The translations under genes and the position numbers were made by a program. From Simkania sp. (GTDB taxonomy: Bacteria > Chlamydiota > Chlamydiia > Chlamydiales > Simkaniaceae): a stretch of 41,772 nucleotides of DNA. The stretch is from assembly GCA_027942475.1 (NCBI GenBank), contig JAQFVP010000011.1, forward strand, positions 1 to 41,772. Direction: 5' to 3'. Below are positions 1 to 9,998 of this stretch, one piece after another. Positions within the stretch are counted from its first letter, which is position 1, and the number at the start of each line of letters is the position of its first letter. Under the pieces are notes generated by a model, which did no database searches, was not told where the DNA came from, and saw only the letters and a list, made by a program, of their open reading frames with translations.

Positions 1-95
1 CAAAAAAAGATATGACCGTGTTGAAAAAATCGGTGAAAAAAAACCCTCCAAAAATTCCTTAAAAAAGGGAATCTTCTTATCACGCTCTTGACCTA

Positions 96-111
96 ATCCC
101 CTAAAGGGGAT
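96..111. repeat. Perfect short palindrome upstream of holA
   Basis: ATCCCCT (96-102) and AGGGGAT (105-111) form a perfect 7-bp inverted repeat with a 2-base centre, about 185 bases before the holA start. It could be an operator or a small hairpin. No gene was recognised in bases 1-295. A second weak hairpin (TGCCC at 218-222 with GGGCA at 231-235) also lies there. Confidence 0.3.
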
Positions 112-295
112 GGGAATGCCGCGTGTTTTCAAAAACAAAATGCATATTTTTATGTGACTACAAGCAATCTCATGTTTTTTGCGCTCTTTTGTTTTTGATG
201 CTCATCATTCTAAAAAATGCCCCTTTTTAAGGGCAAGCCCGTCGTTTTGGGAGTGCCACTGTAAAAAAACCCAATCTTTGTGGTAGGGTGGACCT

Positions 296-1291
296 ATGAA
301 ATTCAGACAAATTGAGCCTTTCGAAGCCCATCTCAGAGCAGCGCAAATGCACTGCTTGCCCTTTGTCTATGGGATCATGCTCAATGATTTTTTTGAGCAA
401 AAGATGATCATTGCCGAGCTCGTCAAAAAAATTCGGGGTAAGCCTATCTGGCTGAGGGAATCTAGAGCTTCACTGGAAAATCTAATCCATAGGATCGATG
501 CACCCGACTTGCTTATTTCTCGCAGAGTATTTATCTATGATGGGGTGGATAAGCTCAAAGAAAAGTCCGCTTTGATCTCTGATACATTGCGCTCTTTGCC
601 TCCAAATACTTGGGTTATTTTTCTAAGTAATGCGCTCCGCTTTTATGAGCTTATGGAGGGGAAAATGATTTTATTAGACCTTTCAAAGGAGACGCCGCGC
701 TCTCGCTACTTGCGCATCGAAAGATGGCTCATTTCGGAAGTCAAAAAAAGGGGAAAAAGTCTTACGCAGCAAGCGAAAACCCATCTTCTCGACCGTTTTA
801 TGACCAATTTTGAGTGTCTGATGCGAGAAGTGCAAAAACTCGCGCACTATGTCGGCGAAAAAGTAGAAATCGATCTCAAAGCGGTCCATGCGATCTGCAG
901 GGCTTCTCAGACGCAAACGGCGAGCTGGGAGGTGGCAAAAGCGATGATCTGGGAAAGAAAGAGCAAAGAGAGCACTTTTTGCCCTATCACTATGGAAAAG
1001 TTGCTCCCCTTTCTCGGGCAATTGCGCTACCACCTGCAACTCGGACTTGTAATCACCTCTTGTTTGCAAAACAAAAGGGACAAAGAGATTGCACGTGCAT
1101 ACCCCAAACTCTCAGAGAAAATGCTCGACAGGTACAAGCAGCTTGCACACTCTTTTTCTCCAGACTATTTCAAAGGGGGATTGAAACATCTCTTTGCGCT
1201 TCAACTGCGCATGCTTGAGCGGGGAATGGACCCTTCCGCGTTTATGGCTCAATTTACCATTTATTTAAAGCGATCTCTAACCGATGAATAG
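296..1291 (+). CDS. holA: DNA polymerase III delta subunit (HolA-like)
   Basis: This 331-residue protein has the length and all-helical C-terminal half expected of the clamp-loader delta subunit, which opens the beta sliding clamp and loads it onto primed DNA. The N-terminal part has an alternating strand/helix pattern (for example DLLISRRVFIYDGVDKL and NTWVIFLSN). The C-terminal part contains the family-like segment YFKGGLKHLFALQLRMLERG. As usual for delta, there is no intact Walker A motif. The gene overlaps the next by 8 bases, so the two are probably translationally coupled. The same order (delta-like gene, then RsmI-like methyltransferase) is remembered for C. trachomatis CT047-CT048. 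HolA is a divergent family, so the call rests on overall pattern plus neighbourhood. Confidence 0.65.
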   Translation: MKFRQIEPFEAHLRAAQMHCLPFVYGIMLNDFFEQKMIIAELVKKIRGKPIWLRESRASLENLIHRIDAPDLLISRRVFIYDGVDKLKEKSALISDTLRSLPPNTWVIFLSNALRFYELMEGKMILLDLSKETPRSRYLRIERWLISEVKKRGKSLTQQAKTHLLDRFMTNFECLMREVQKLAHYVGEKVEIDLKAVHAICRASQTQTASWEVAKAMIWERKSKESTFCPITMEKLLPFLGQLRYHLQLGLVITSCLQNKRDKEIARAYPKLSEKMLDRYKQLAHSFSPDYFKGGLKHLFALQLRMLERGMDPSAFMAQFTIYLKRSLTDE

Positions 1292-2000
1292 AGAGCTGAT
1301 CTTGATTCCCAATGCGCTGAGCCCCGCTTTGGATGTAAAAGAGTTTCTCACTCCGACTATCTTAAGTCTAGTCCCTTTGCTCACCGCTCTGATTGCCGAA
1401 AGTGAAAAAGGTGCGCGCATTTTTCTCAAACGGTTTGATGATAAAAAAACGGGTGCATTTCAAGATATTCCTATTTATTTACTCAATGAGCACAGCTCCT
1501 TGCGGGATGTGAAAGAGTTGGTCACACATCTTAAAAAGGGGGGGCGTTTTGGGCTCATTTCTGACTGTGGCCTCCCCGTATTGGCTGATCCGGGTGCTCA
1601 ATTGGTTCAGTTAGCTCGCAGAGAAAATATCTCGATTCGCGGGTGCCCGGGCTTATCTTCTATTGTCTTGGCTTTGATGGTATCGGGACTCTCTGGACAA
1701 GCATTTACATTTCACGGGTACCTGCCCAGGGACCGGCTTTTTTTGAAGAAAAAAATAGATCTGATGCAGCGCATGGGGGGAACTCATATTTTCATTGAAG
1801 CTCCTTATCGAAATGACAAATTGCTCAAAGCGTTGGTTGGGCAGGTAAGAGATGGTCTCACGCTATGCACAGCCTCCGATCTCACATTTCCAAAAGAAAT
1901 GGTGGTTTGCAAAACAGTAAAGGCATGGAAAAAGGCTCCCCTGCCCCATCTACATAAAAGGCCTACGGTCTTTCTTTTGGGAAGGTCCGCTTGGATATGA
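1284..2000 (+). CDS. RsmI/YraL-family SAM-dependent methyltransferase
   Basis: This 238-residue protein belongs to the tetrapyrrole-methylase fold family that includes RsmI, which 2'-O-methylates 16S rRNA C1402. Visible family signatures are SDCGLPVLADPGAQLV (compare the S-D-A-G-x-P-x-x-x-D-P-G motif), GCPGLSSIVLALMVSGL (the G-P-S-A region) and FHGYLPRD (the F-x-G-F-L-P region). IFIEAPYRNDKLLKAL follows. The N-terminus lacks the usual glycine-rich LYxVGTPIGN strand, having ELILIPNALSPALD instead, so this may be the divergent chlamydial paralogue (CT048-like) rather than a bona fide RsmI. The start ATG lies inside the last codons of holA, which suggests coupled translation. Family assignment is firm; the exact substrate is not. 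Confidence 0.75.
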   Translation: MNRELILIPNALSPALDVKEFLTPTILSLVPLLTALIAESEKGARIFLKRFDDKKTGAFQDIPIYLLNEHSSLRDVKELVTHLKKGGRFGLISDCGLPVLADPGAQLVQLARRENISIRGCPGLSSIVLALMVSGLSGQAFTFHGYLPRDRLFLKKKIDLMQRMGGTHIFIEAPYRNDKLLKALVGQVRDGLTLCTASDLTFPKEMVVCKTVKAWKKAPLPHLHKRPTVFLLGRSAWI

Positions 2001-2010
2001 AAACTAGAGG

Positions 2011-2511
2011 CTACCATGAGTCCGATTCGGGATCTTCGAGTACTCCGCGACGCCACCGATTTTTATCGCTAAAAGGGTCCTCTTCCTCTTCCTGAGTGGT
2101 TGTGACTTCCCCTGTGGCAGTCTCTGCGGAAGTGCTTGCCTCCGTATCATAGGTCTCTGTTTCAAGATCTAAATTTGCATCAGTCAGGCCACTCTCCCCT
2201 TCGACTTCGACTCCGGGAATGGTTTGCGGTTCTTGGTAGGATTGTCGTGACTGAGGGGTTCTCTTGGGCATGGCGTATTCATCGGAGCCATTTTCTTTGA
2301 GCAAACGGAGCCGTTCTTTCTCCTCCTCAATCTTCTTGGTGACAAGATCGATCTCCCGCTGATGCTTGTCGAGATCCTTTTTGGGGACCAGATCGAGTTT
2401 GAGCCACTTGTCCAAGTCTTTAAGTTCTAATTCTAATTTTTTTAGTCTCTCGCTTTTCATTATGGGGTGATCAAAATTTAACAAATCAGGGGTGAGGTTA
2501 GCAGTTGTCAT
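2011..2511 (-). CDS. Small acidic hypothetical protein, divergent from sucA
   Basis: This is a 166-residue protein if it starts at the ATG at 2511; an in-frame upstream extension to 2598 would add 29 residues and reach into the sucA leader. The N-terminal half is a charged, probable coiled coil (KSERLKKLELELKDLDKWL followed by KKIEEEKERLRLLKE). The C-terminal half is low-complexity, rich in E, T, S and D, ending PESDSW. No enzyme motif is visible. It lies immediately upstream of and divergent from sucA, where C. trachomatis has the uncharacterised CT053, so it may be the counterpart. It ends 11 bases from the convergent methyltransferase gene. Function unknown. Confidence 0.65.
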   Translation of the reverse strand: MTTANLTPDLLNFDHPIMKSERLKKLELELKDLDKWLKLDLVPKKDLDKHQREIDLVTKKIEEEKERLRLLKENGSDEYAMPKRTPQSRQSYQEPQTIPGVEVEGESGLTDANLDLETETYDTEASTSAETATGEVTTTQEEEEDPFSDKNRWRRGVLEDPESDSW

Positions 2512-2662
2512 AAAAAAAGAAAAGCTTTCATCCCGGCTTATACAATCGAGAATCGTCAATTCGCTCTGATATATAAAGTGCACCCGCCCTTTTTTCAAAT
2601 GAAAAATTTACTCAAGCGGTAAAAAAGGCAATCTGATAAAGAAAAAGTGAGGGTTGAAATTC

Positions 2663-5401
2663 ATGTTTAATCATTACCTTGAATACACAAGTCTTTCCAA
2701 TTTAACATTTATTGAAAAACTGCACTGCACATATCTCAAGGATCCTAACCGGGTTCACCCTTCCTGGCAGCGGTTTTTTGAAGGAATGGCTTTTGCAGCA
2801 AGCGTCCAAGAGGAAAAAATCACACCTCTTGGGCATACCGATGCAAGCGAAAAAGTGCGCAATCTGATTGAGGCCTATCGACTGTATGGACATCTCTGTG
2901 CTCAATTCAATCCAATTAGTTTACATTCAATTAAAATAGAAGAAATTCCAGAGCTGCAAATCGAGCGATTTGGGTTTAGCACATCGCAGCTTTCCCAAGT
3001 TGTTCCTACATTTGGTTTGTTAAAGAAAAGCTTAGCCCCTCTTTTGGAAGTCATTAAAACATTGCAAAATATCTACTGTAATTGTGTGGGGTTCGATTAT
3101 ATGGGAATGCAGATGTCGAAAGTGGAAACATTCATCCAACAGCAGATCGAACCTGTGTTCAAATATAGGCTCTCTCATCAAGAAAAAGTAGATCTACTGC
3201 ACCAACTCAATGTTTCTGAAGCGTTTGAATCGTTCATCCAAATGCAGTATCCCGGGCAAAAAAGGTTTTCTATCGAAGGGGGAGAGACCCTCATTCCCAT
3301 GATGAACGAATTGATTACTCAAGGAGGGGAAGAGGGGGTGGAAACCTTCGTGATCGGAATGGCGCATCGCGGTCGATTGAATGTGTTAAGTAATGTGCTA
3401 CGCAAATCTTATGCAGATATTTTTCATCAATTTGAAAGGAGCTATGTTCCCAATTCGTTTGAAGGATCGGGGGATGTAAAGTATCACCAGGGCTGGACGG
3501 CATCTGTTCAAACAAAAAAGGGGAAACAAATTGATCTCGTTTTGGCAGCAAATCCCAGCCATCTCGAGTCGGTAAGCCCTGTGGTTGAAGGGCAAGTACG
3601 TGCTTTGCAAGAAAAAAAGGCACAAGGTCGAGTAAGCACAATTATTCCCATCTTGGTCCATGGGGATGCGGCCATTGCAGGTCAAGGGGTGGTGTATGAA
3701 ACAACCCAACTTTGCAAAATTCCCGGCTATGCGACCGGTGGGACAATTCATCTCGTAGTAAACAATCAGATCGGATTTACAGCCAATCCCAAAGAATCCC
3801 GTTCTACCTTTTACTGCACCGACTTGGCCAAGGGGTTTAAGGCTCCCGTTTTTCACGTAAATGCGGAAAACCCAGAAAGCTGCGTTCTGATTGCCAGGTT
3901 GGCTATGCGCCTCCGTCAAAAATTTTTGTGCGACGTTTTTATCGACATCAACTGCTATAGAAAATATGGGCATAATGAGACGGACGAACCGGGCTTCACA
4001 CAGCCTTTGATGTATCAAATGATCAAAGAGAGAAAAAACATTCGGGATAGATACAAAGAATTTCTGATCGATAAAAAGGAGCTTGCCCATGCGGAAGTGC
4101 AAAAATGTGGGGAGGAATTTGAGGTCATTCTAGAAAAAGAGCTCAGTTATGCGAGAAAGATGGCTCAAGTCAAAGAAAAAAAATTAGCGGCTCTATCCGA
4201 CACATCTACCCCCTCCCCTCTTTTCAAAGAGGTCATAACAGGTGTTCCCATAGACCATATAAAAGCTCTTATCAAAAAGCTCAGTGTATGCCCAAGTGGA
4301 TTTCATATCCATTCGAAGGTAAAACGAATCTTAGAAGGGCGGGTAAAAATGGTGGGGAAAGATCCCAGTATTTGCTCAGTGGATTGGGCAACAGCAGAAA
4401 CCCTTGCCTACGCTACCTTGCTTGTCGAGGGGGTTCACGTTCGTTTATCTGGTCAAGATACGGGTAGGGGCACCTTTTCCCATCGGCATGCCATTCTTGT
4501 CGATCAAACAACCGAACAGCGCTATATTCCTCTCAATTACCTGGATAAAAAACAAGCGCGCTTTTGCGTGTACAATTCCCCTCTCTCAGAATATGCCATC
4601 ATGGGATTTGAATATGGGTATAGTCTTTCCTATGAAAAATCGCTCGTGATTTGGGAGGCCCAATTCGGAGATTTTGCCAACGGAGCGCAGATCATGATCG
4701 ATCAGTATGTGGTGAGCGCAGAGCAAAAGTGGGGGAATCGCTCAGCGCTCACCCTTCTCCTTCCTCACGGTTATGAGGGAATGGGCCCCGATCACTCATC
4801 AGCTCGTTTGGAGCGGTTCTTGCAGCTCGCCTCCGAGAACAGCATGTATATTGTCGTTCCCTCCTGCGCTGCACAATTTTTTCACGCTCTGCGCAGACAG
4901 GGAATCAGCGAGCTAAAAAAGCCACTCGTTCTTCTGACGCCCAAAGGACTCCTCAGGTTTCCCCCCTCTGCAAGCTCTGTTGACTTGATGAAAGAAAACA
5001 CCTGCTTCCAAGAATTGCTAGACGATCCTTTAACCCCGCATCCAGTGAGTAGACTTATTTTCTGTACGGGCAAAGTGTTTTATGACCTGATAAGGGAGAG
5101 GGAGGAGAGAAAAAAAAGGGATGTGGCCATCATTAGAGTAGAACAGCTCTACCCATTTCATACACAAAAAGTGGAAAAACTCCTCACCCGTTATCAGGGA
5201 TTTTCTACATGTTATTGGGTACAAGAAGAACACCAAAACATGGGGGCATGGAATTATATTAAGCCCCATCTACAGAAGCTGCTTCCAAAAAAAATTGAGT
5301 TGCGCTATGCCGGGAGGAGAAAAAGTGCTTCCACTGCTGCGGGGTTTTTCGCCTTGCACAAGTCTGAGTTGACCCAATTTTTAAATCAGGCATTTTCCTA
5401 A
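2663..5401 (+). CDS. sucA: 2-oxoglutarate dehydrogenase E1 component
   Basis: This 912-residue thiamine-diphosphate enzyme decarboxylates 2-oxoglutarate and passes succinyl to the lipoyl group of SucB in the TCA cycle. Family landmarks appear in order: [24 protein letters not shown] (about residues 232-242), [46 protein letters not shown] and [15 protein letters not shown]. Length matches the family (about 900-930). I chose the ATG at 2663 because GAGGG at 2649-2653 lies at good spacing; an in-frame TTG at 2654 is less likely. The gene heads a tight operon, with only 2 bases to sucB. The N-terminal motif that is EYMHI in E. coli reads DYMGM here. Confidence 0.96.
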   Translation: MFNHYLEYTSLSNLTFIEKLHCTYLKDPNRVHPSWQRFFEGMAFAASVQEEKITPLGHTDASEKVRNLIEAYRLYGHLCAQFNPISLHSIKIEEIPELQIERFGFSTSQLSQVVPTFGLLKKSLAPLLEVIKTLQNIYCNCVGFDYMGMQMSKVETFIQQQIEPVFKYRLSHQEKVDLLHQLNVSEAFESFIQMQYPGQKRFSIEGGETLIPMMNELITQGGEEGVETFVIGMAHRGRLNVLSNVLRKSYADIFHQFERSYVPNSFEGSGDVKYHQGWTASVQTKKGKQIDLVLAANPSHLESVSPVVEGQVRALQEKKAQGRVSTIIPILVHGDAAIAGQGVVYETTQLCKIPGYATGGTIHLVVNNQIGFTANPKESRSTFYCTDLAKGFKAPVFHVNAENPESCVLIARLAMRLRQKFLCDVFIDINCYRKYGHNETDEPGFTQPLMYQMIKERKNIRDRYKEFLIDKKELAHAEVQKCGEEFEVILEKELSYARKMAQVKEKKLAALSDTSTPSPLFKEVITGVPIDHIKALIKKLSVCPSGFHIHSKVKRILEGRVKMVGKDPSICSVDWATAETLAYATLLVEGVHVRLSGQDTGRGTFSHRHAILVDQTTEQRYIPLNYLDKKQARFCVYNSPLSEYAIMGFEYGYSLSYEKSLVIWEAQFGDFANGAQIMIDQYVVSAEQKWGNRSALTLLLPHGYEGMGPDHSSARLERFLQLASENSMYIVVPSCAAQFFHALRRQGISELKKPLVLLTPKGLLRFPPSASSVDLMKENTCFQELLDDPLTPHPVSRLIFCTGKVFYDLIREREERKKRDVAIIRVEQLYPFHTQKVEKLLTRYQGFSTCYWVQEEHQNMGAWNYIKPHLQKLLPKKIELRYAGRRKSASTAAGFFALHKSELTQFLNQAFS

Positions 5402-5403
5402 TC

Positions 5404-6582
5404 ATGGCAGTAGAAATTAAAGTTCCATCAGCGGGGGAATCTGTGACCGAAGCTGTTGTGGCGAAGATCATCAAAACAAGCGGGTCCTATGTGGAGAAAA
5501 ATGAGGAAATTCTCGAACTCGAAACCGATAAGGTCAATCAAGTGATCCACGCCCCAACAGCGGGCATTCTCACTCTCCATGTCAAGGTGGATGATACAGT
5601 GCAAGTAAATCAAGTGATTGGAACGATTGACCCTGCAAAAACCTCTTCCCCTGGTATGCCAGACGCTACCCAAGCCTTTCCGGAAAAAAAGGAAAAGCCT
5701 CCCTCCCCTCCCCTCCCAGTAGAAAATGCCCCTTTTTCAAATAAAGGGGCGCGCCGCTTTCCCGCATCCTACATTACCTCTTTAGATCGAGAAAATAGGA
5801 CCTCCCCTTTGCCTCTAGATCCAAAAGCTGATACCCCCTTTCCCCCTTCCGAAGAAAAGCCATCTGTTACTTGCGAAAAAGAGGAAAGCCAAACGCGCAA
5901 ACGGATGAGTGGGCTTAGGCGTGTGATTGCCCAACGGCTTGTAGAGGGGAAAAACAGCACCGCTACGCTCACAACTTTTAATGAAGTAGACATGTCGGCT
6001 GTAATCGAGATCCGGGAGCGAGAAAAGGAAACGTTTATAAAAAAGCATGGCGTAAAACTCGGTTTCATGTCCTTTTTCTTAAAAGCATGTGTTGCAGCTT
6101 TAAAAGAGCTACCCATCATGCACGCTTTTGTGGAGGGAGAAGAGCTCGTCTACAATAATTCCTATCACATTGGCATCTCCGTTGCGACCAAACAGGGCCT
6201 GATGGTTCCCGTGATCAAGCATTCTGATCAACTCTCTTTTGCCGATGTAGAAAAGGCAATTCGAGATTACGCTGAAAAAGCCCGTATGGGCACCATTAGC
6301 ATTGACGATCTCAAAGGGGGTAGTTTTACCATTACCAATGGCGGGGTGTTTGGTTCGATGCTTTCCACACCCCTTTTAAATCCCCCCCAAAGCGCTATTT
6401 TTGGTATGCATAATATTGTGAAAAGAGCAATTGTCATCGATGATCAAATCGTCATCCGCCCCATCATGTATCTAGCCCTTAGCTACGATCACCGCATCAT
6501 CGATGGAAGTGAAGCGGTCAGCTTTCTCTTGAAGGTCAAACAGCTACTAGAAAAACCGGACCGACTACTTTTGGATTTTTGA
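5404..6582 (+). CDS. sucB: 2-oxoglutarate dehydrogenase E2, dihydrolipoyl succinyltransferase
   Basis: This 392-residue acyltransferase core moves succinyl from lipoate to CoA. The N-terminal lipoyl domain (residues 1-76) has ETDKVN with the expected lipoyl lysine at K43. The C-terminal catalytic domain (from about residue 165) carries the active-site motif DHRIIDG (H363, D367). The region between them (about 81-164) is proline-, charge- and serine-rich. It shows no recognisable peripheral subunit-binding domain: the usual GTG-x-x-GR signature is missing, and only a weak [12 protein letters not shown] segment resembles its start. Stop and start codons leave 2 bases after sucA and 1 base before lpd, so the three are almost certainly co-transcribed. 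Confidence 0.95.
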   Translation: MAVEIKVPSAGESVTEAVVAKIIKTSGSYVEKNEEILELETDKVNQVIHAPTAGILTLHVKVDDTVQVNQVIGTIDPAKTSSPGMPDATQAFPEKKEKPPSPPLPVENAPFSNKGARRFPASYITSLDRENRTSPLPLDPKADTPFPPSEEKPSVTCEKEESQTRKRMSGLRRVIAQRLVEGKNSTATLTTFNEVDMSAVIEIREREKETFIKKHGVKLGFMSFFLKACVAALKELPIMHAFVEGEELVYNNSYHIGISVATKQGLMVPVIKHSDQLSFADVEKAIRDYAEKARMGTISIDDLKGGSFTITNGGVFGSMLSTPLLNPPQSAIFGMHNIVKRAIVIDDQIVIRPIMYLALSYDHRIIDGSEAVSFLLKVKQLLEKPDRLLLDF

Positions 6583-6583
6583 T

Positions 6584-7966
6584 ATGGATGCATTTGATGT
6601 GATTGTGGTTGGCTCTGGCCCCGGGGGGTATGTCTCAGCTATTCGCGCAGCGCAGCTCGGCTTAAAAACGGCATGTATTGAAAAATACTCATCCTTGGGG
6701 GGGACTTGCCTCAATGTGGGGTGCATTCCTTCCAAAGCTTTGCTGCATTCATCTGAGATCTACACTCATATCCTTGATCAATCTGCAAAGCATGGGATCA
6801 ATGCGACAGCCACATTTGACTTTGTAAAAATTATGGAGAGGAAAACCCAAGTCATTTCTAGCCTACATCGGGGCATTCAATCTCTTTTCAAAAAACATCA
6901 GATCCACCCTATTCAGGGGAAAGCCAGCTTTAAAACAGCGCATACAATAGAGGTAGATGGCAAGGAATTTACGGCGCGAAACTTTATCTTAGCCACTGGA
7001 TCTAAGCCCCTGTCTCTCCCTTTTTTACCGTGCGATGAAAAAAAGGTGCTCTCTTCTACGGGAGCACTTGCCCTGAGTGCGCTTCCCAAAACGATGATTA
7101 TCGTAGGTGCGGGAATCATTGGCGTTGAGCTCGGTTCGGTGTATCAAAGATTGGGACCTCAGGTCCGTTTTGTAGAATTAACCCCTTACGTTTGCTCTGT
7201 CTTAGACCACACCCTTTGTCAAGGGCTCAAAAATGTTTTGACAAAACAAGGGATGCAATTCGAGGTTTCCACCAAGGTGGTCTCTGCCAAAATTAAGCCT
7301 GAGGAGGTGGTTTTAACCGTCGAGAAAAAGGATCGGACTGTGTCTGAAATTTGTGGAGAAACTGTGCTCGTGTCCATTGGACGCCAACCTTATACAGAGG
7401 GGCTCGGTTTAAAAAATATCGGCATTGAAACGGACGAGAAAGGGCTTATTCCGATCGACGATAACTTTCGCACTGCCCATCCTCATATCTATGCTGTGGG
7501 TGATATTGTCAGCGGTCCTATGCTGGCTCATAAAGCTTCAGAGGAAGGGTATGTGGTTGCACAAATCATTGCTGGACATCGCCCACACATTGAATACATT
7601 GCTATTCCCAATGTGGTCTACACCTGTCCAGAGGCCGGATCGGTTGGCTTGACCGAAGCAGAAGTAATCGCTATGAACATCCCCTTCAAAATAGGAGAGT
7701 TTCCGTTAAAAGCGAATGCCCGTGCCCATTGCAGTGGGCAAGAGGAAGGGTTTGTCAAGATGATTACTTGCGCAAAGACGCACACGTTGCTCGGGGTTCA
7801 TATCCTCTCATCTCACGCCGGAGAGCTCATTGCTCAGGCCGCCTTGGCGATCAAAAAAAGAGCGACTGCGCTAGATGTGGGAAATACCTGTTATGCACAC
7901 CCCACCCTATCCGAAGCAATCAAAGAGGCGGCTTTAAAGATTTATACGCAAAGCATTCATTTATAG
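6584..7966 (+). CDS. lpdA: Dihydrolipoamide dehydrogenase (E3)
   Basis: This 460-residue FAD/NAD disulfide oxidoreductase reoxidises the dihydrolipoyl groups of 2-oxo acid dehydrogenase E2 subunits. Visible features are the FAD-binding GSGPGG (residues 10-15), the redox motif GGTCLNVGCIPSKAL with C42 and C47, and a second nucleotide-binding fold GAGIIGVELGS. The FAD-contacting IYAVGDIVSGPMLAHKASEEG is also present, as is the C-terminal HPTLSE with the catalytic His/Glu pair. It starts one base after sucB stops. Its place in the suc operon suggests it is dedicated to the 2-oxoglutarate complex. In C. trachomatis, as I recall, lpdA sits elsewhere. Confidence 0.96.
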   Translation: MDAFDVIVVGSGPGGYVSAIRAAQLGLKTACIEKYSSLGGTCLNVGCIPSKALLHSSEIYTHILDQSAKHGINATATFDFVKIMERKTQVISSLHRGIQSLFKKHQIHPIQGKASFKTAHTIEVDGKEFTARNFILATGSKPLSLPFLPCDEKKVLSSTGALALSALPKTMIIVGAGIIGVELGSVYQRLGPQVRFVELTPYVCSVLDHTLCQGLKNVLTKQGMQFEVSTKVVSAKIKPEEVVLTVEKKDRTVSEICGETVLVSIGRQPYTEGLGLKNIGIETDEKGLIPIDDNFRTAHPHIYAVGDIVSGPMLAHKASEEGYVVAQIIAGHRPHIEYIAIPNVVYTCPEAGSVGLTEAEVIAMNIPFKIGEFPLKANARAHCSGQEEGFVKMITCAKTHTLLGVHILSSHAGELIAQAALAIKKRATALDVGNTCYAHPTLSEAIKEAALKIYTQSIHL

Positions 7967-8139
7967 TTTTTTTGATTCAAGTATCCCGTGCGTCTTTAAG
8001 AAACCTAACCCTTTCTTTATCAAGAGATAAGGAGATATTTCCCCAAGGTTTTTGCCCTGCTTCTCCTACAACCTCGCGTTTCAAGATAAACCCCTCTTTT
8101 TGTGTTACTTATATTAAATAAAAATTTTTTATTTTAAGT

Positions 8140-8169
8140 TTGATAAATAACATAATTTTTTGCTATAAT
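8140..8169 (+). promoter_or_regulatory. Near-consensus sigma70/sigma66-type promoter
   Basis: TTGATA (8140-8145) and TATAAT (8164-8169) are separated by 18 bases in very AT-rich DNA. Transcription would begin about 20 bases before the ATG at 8196. No Shine-Dalgarno sequence is evident in the short leader. Confidence 0.6.
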
Positions 8170-8195
8170 AGGTTAAATTAATTAATATAAATAAT

Positions 8196-9728
8196 ATGTT
8201 TTTTGTTAGTCCAATATATCCATGTAGCTTCAAACAGCCCATTTCAAATGTAGGCCCAGTTGGCGAGAAAACAATCAAAAACGGGTCTAAAATAGAGAGT
8301 GTTGCGAAAAAAAATCTCTCTGTAGGATTAGGCAAAAGGCTCGCAACTAAGACGCAGCTTTTGAGTGCAGGCGCATTGCACATAAACGAAAAAAGCGATT
8401 TGTCTTTGATGAAAAAATTACTTTTATTAATTAAAAAAACATACATTGCTGCCAAGATTTTTTTTAAAAATATCTTTCATATTCAAGATCCCTTAACAAA
8501 CATTTTATACGAGCAATTAAGTGACCAGCTCCATGAGCTCGTAGAAACCGTCAGGAAGGTGCACCGAGAACAGGGCTGCCCTAAATCGCTTATTTCGATT
8601 CCTCTTTGTGCAAATATCAAAAGTGTGGTGGATTTTATGGTGGAAGGGAAAGAGATAGAAAAAAGAATCGCCTCTATGCACTCATTTTATACGCTACTTT
8701 GCGATGAAGCAATATCATTGATGCAAGCCACATCTAATGAACAAACCATCAAAGAGGAAGCTCTTTTAGCTGAGGTTTTTAAGTTTTTAAAGTTCTCTCA
8801 CCGCAGACGTTATATTCAAAGGGAGTTTGAAGCCGATGGGGTAAGAATTGGTAAGCAAGTGGGCATTGCGCTGCGAGAAATATTGATTGCAAACCCCGAC
8901 TTGGACATGGAAACCGTGATCAAAAGCAAAAATTTTGCCATTGAAAAAGAGATCTTTGAGTTTTTTTCTGCGATTGATATAAAAGACAGGGTTTTGCAAA
9001 AAGAGGCAAAAAACAAAGTCATCGAGATTTGCAAAAAAGAGGCCGACAAGGCCATTTTGTACGAGATCCGCGCAAGTGCAGACCGCCTGAATGATTTCCG
9101 TTTGGGTGCCAAGCATCTTGTAGCCGATTTTTTGAGCGATTATCCCGATTACATAAATGATATGATCATGAAAGATCCATGCAATGCATTCGATAGTATA
9201 AATCTTTTTGATGACTTTGCACTTTATATGCAACAAGGTGAACAAGAGGAGCTTGCTTATCTTATGAAGATCGCAGAGCATGTAAGCACGCTGTGCAGTG
9301 AGGTGCAATCAGAGCTTAAAAAAGGAAAGAAAAGCGTAGAAATCTTTCCTCATATTTTTGTTCATCCCAAACGCCCCGGCTCGACCATCCAAATCCAAGA
9401 TATTGAAACACTTCTGCAAGATGCCGTGGGGGACGGTTCTCATAAAAATCCCGGATCGCCCACGTTGGTGTCAATATTGATCAATAGCCTCGTTCAAGAG
9501 TACCAACATCGAAAAGATCCCACATTAAAGGCGCTTTTACTAAAAATTGATGCTGTTAAACCATCATCTAAGATCCGCGATGAGGTGCAATTTAGCCATT
9601 TGAGGAATCTTTTCTTGCGCAACAATCAACACATGAGCAGTTTTACTACGAGACAGTTCACTTCTGAAATCGAGTCCCTTCGCGCTATACTTTTGGGTTT
9701 CAAACCTGAGTTTGTCAACGCTTTGTAA
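8196..9728 (+). CDS. Hypothetical protein, candidate lineage-specific or effector protein
   Basis: I do not recognise this 510-residue protein. The first 70 residues are polar and basic without a Sec signal peptide. A lysine-rich hydrophobic stretch follows (about 72-94, MKKLLLLIKKTYIAAKIFF), more amphipathic than a true membrane segment. The rest is predicted mostly helical, with many K/E-rich segments and no metal-binding or nucleotide-binding motif visible. The leader and flanks are strongly AT-rich compared with the suc operon, and the gene has its own near-consensus promoter but no Shine-Dalgarno sequence. Such features fit a type III effector or another lineage-specific gene, but nothing proves secretion. 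Being a long intact ORF with its own promoter, it is very likely real. Confidence 0.8.
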   Translation: MFFVSPIYPCSFKQPISNVGPVGEKTIKNGSKIESVAKKNLSVGLGKRLATKTQLLSAGALHINEKSDLSLMKKLLLLIKKTYIAAKIFFKNIFHIQDPLTNILYEQLSDQLHELVETVRKVHREQGCPKSLISIPLCANIKSVVDFMVEGKEIEKRIASMHSFYTLLCDEAISLMQATSNEQTIKEEALLAEVFKFLKFSHRRRYIQREFEADGVRIGKQVGIALREILIANPDLDMETVIKSKNFAIEKEIFEFFSAIDIKDRVLQKEAKNKVIEICKKEADKAILYEIRASADRLNDFRLGAKHLVADFLSDYPDYINDMIMKDPCNAFDSINLFDDFALYMQQGEQEELAYLMKIAEHVSTLCSEVQSELKKGKKSVEIFPHIFVHPKRPGSTIQIQDIETLLQDAVGDGSHKNPGSPTLVSILINSLVQEYQHRKDPTLKALLLKIDAVKPSSKIRDEVQFSHLRNLFLRNNQHMSSFTTRQFTSEIESLRAILLGFKPEFVNAL

Positions 9729-9732
9729 AAAG

Positions 9733-9753
9733 TAATGCCTGATGCGAGCATTA
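9733..9753 (+). terminator. Possible weak terminator hairpin
   Basis: TAATGC (9733-9738) pairs with GCATTA (9748-9753) around a 9-base loop, followed by TTTGT. It lies 4 bases after the preceding stop codon. The stem is short and the T tract poor. Confidence 0.3.
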
Positions 9754-9998
9754 TTTGTGCAGTGATTGCGTCTGACTAGCAATACTACGTTTGCAAAATT
9801 AACCTCTGTTTTTTTAATTAATTTTCATGAAACAAAATTCATAAAAATTAAATATGTTGATTTAATTTTCATATAGTTTTACTTATTAAATAAAATAATT
9901 TAACGCATTTTGAGCACATGCTAATAGAGATACAAACGAAGCACGGGGAATAAAGTGATGCCCGCGTGCCCCTAAAACATTCCCACCAAACGGAAAGT

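Noticed and set aside
3398-4102. Minus-strand frame of 234 codons inside sucA
   Set aside because: It is antisense to strongly conserved sucA motifs; no independent support.
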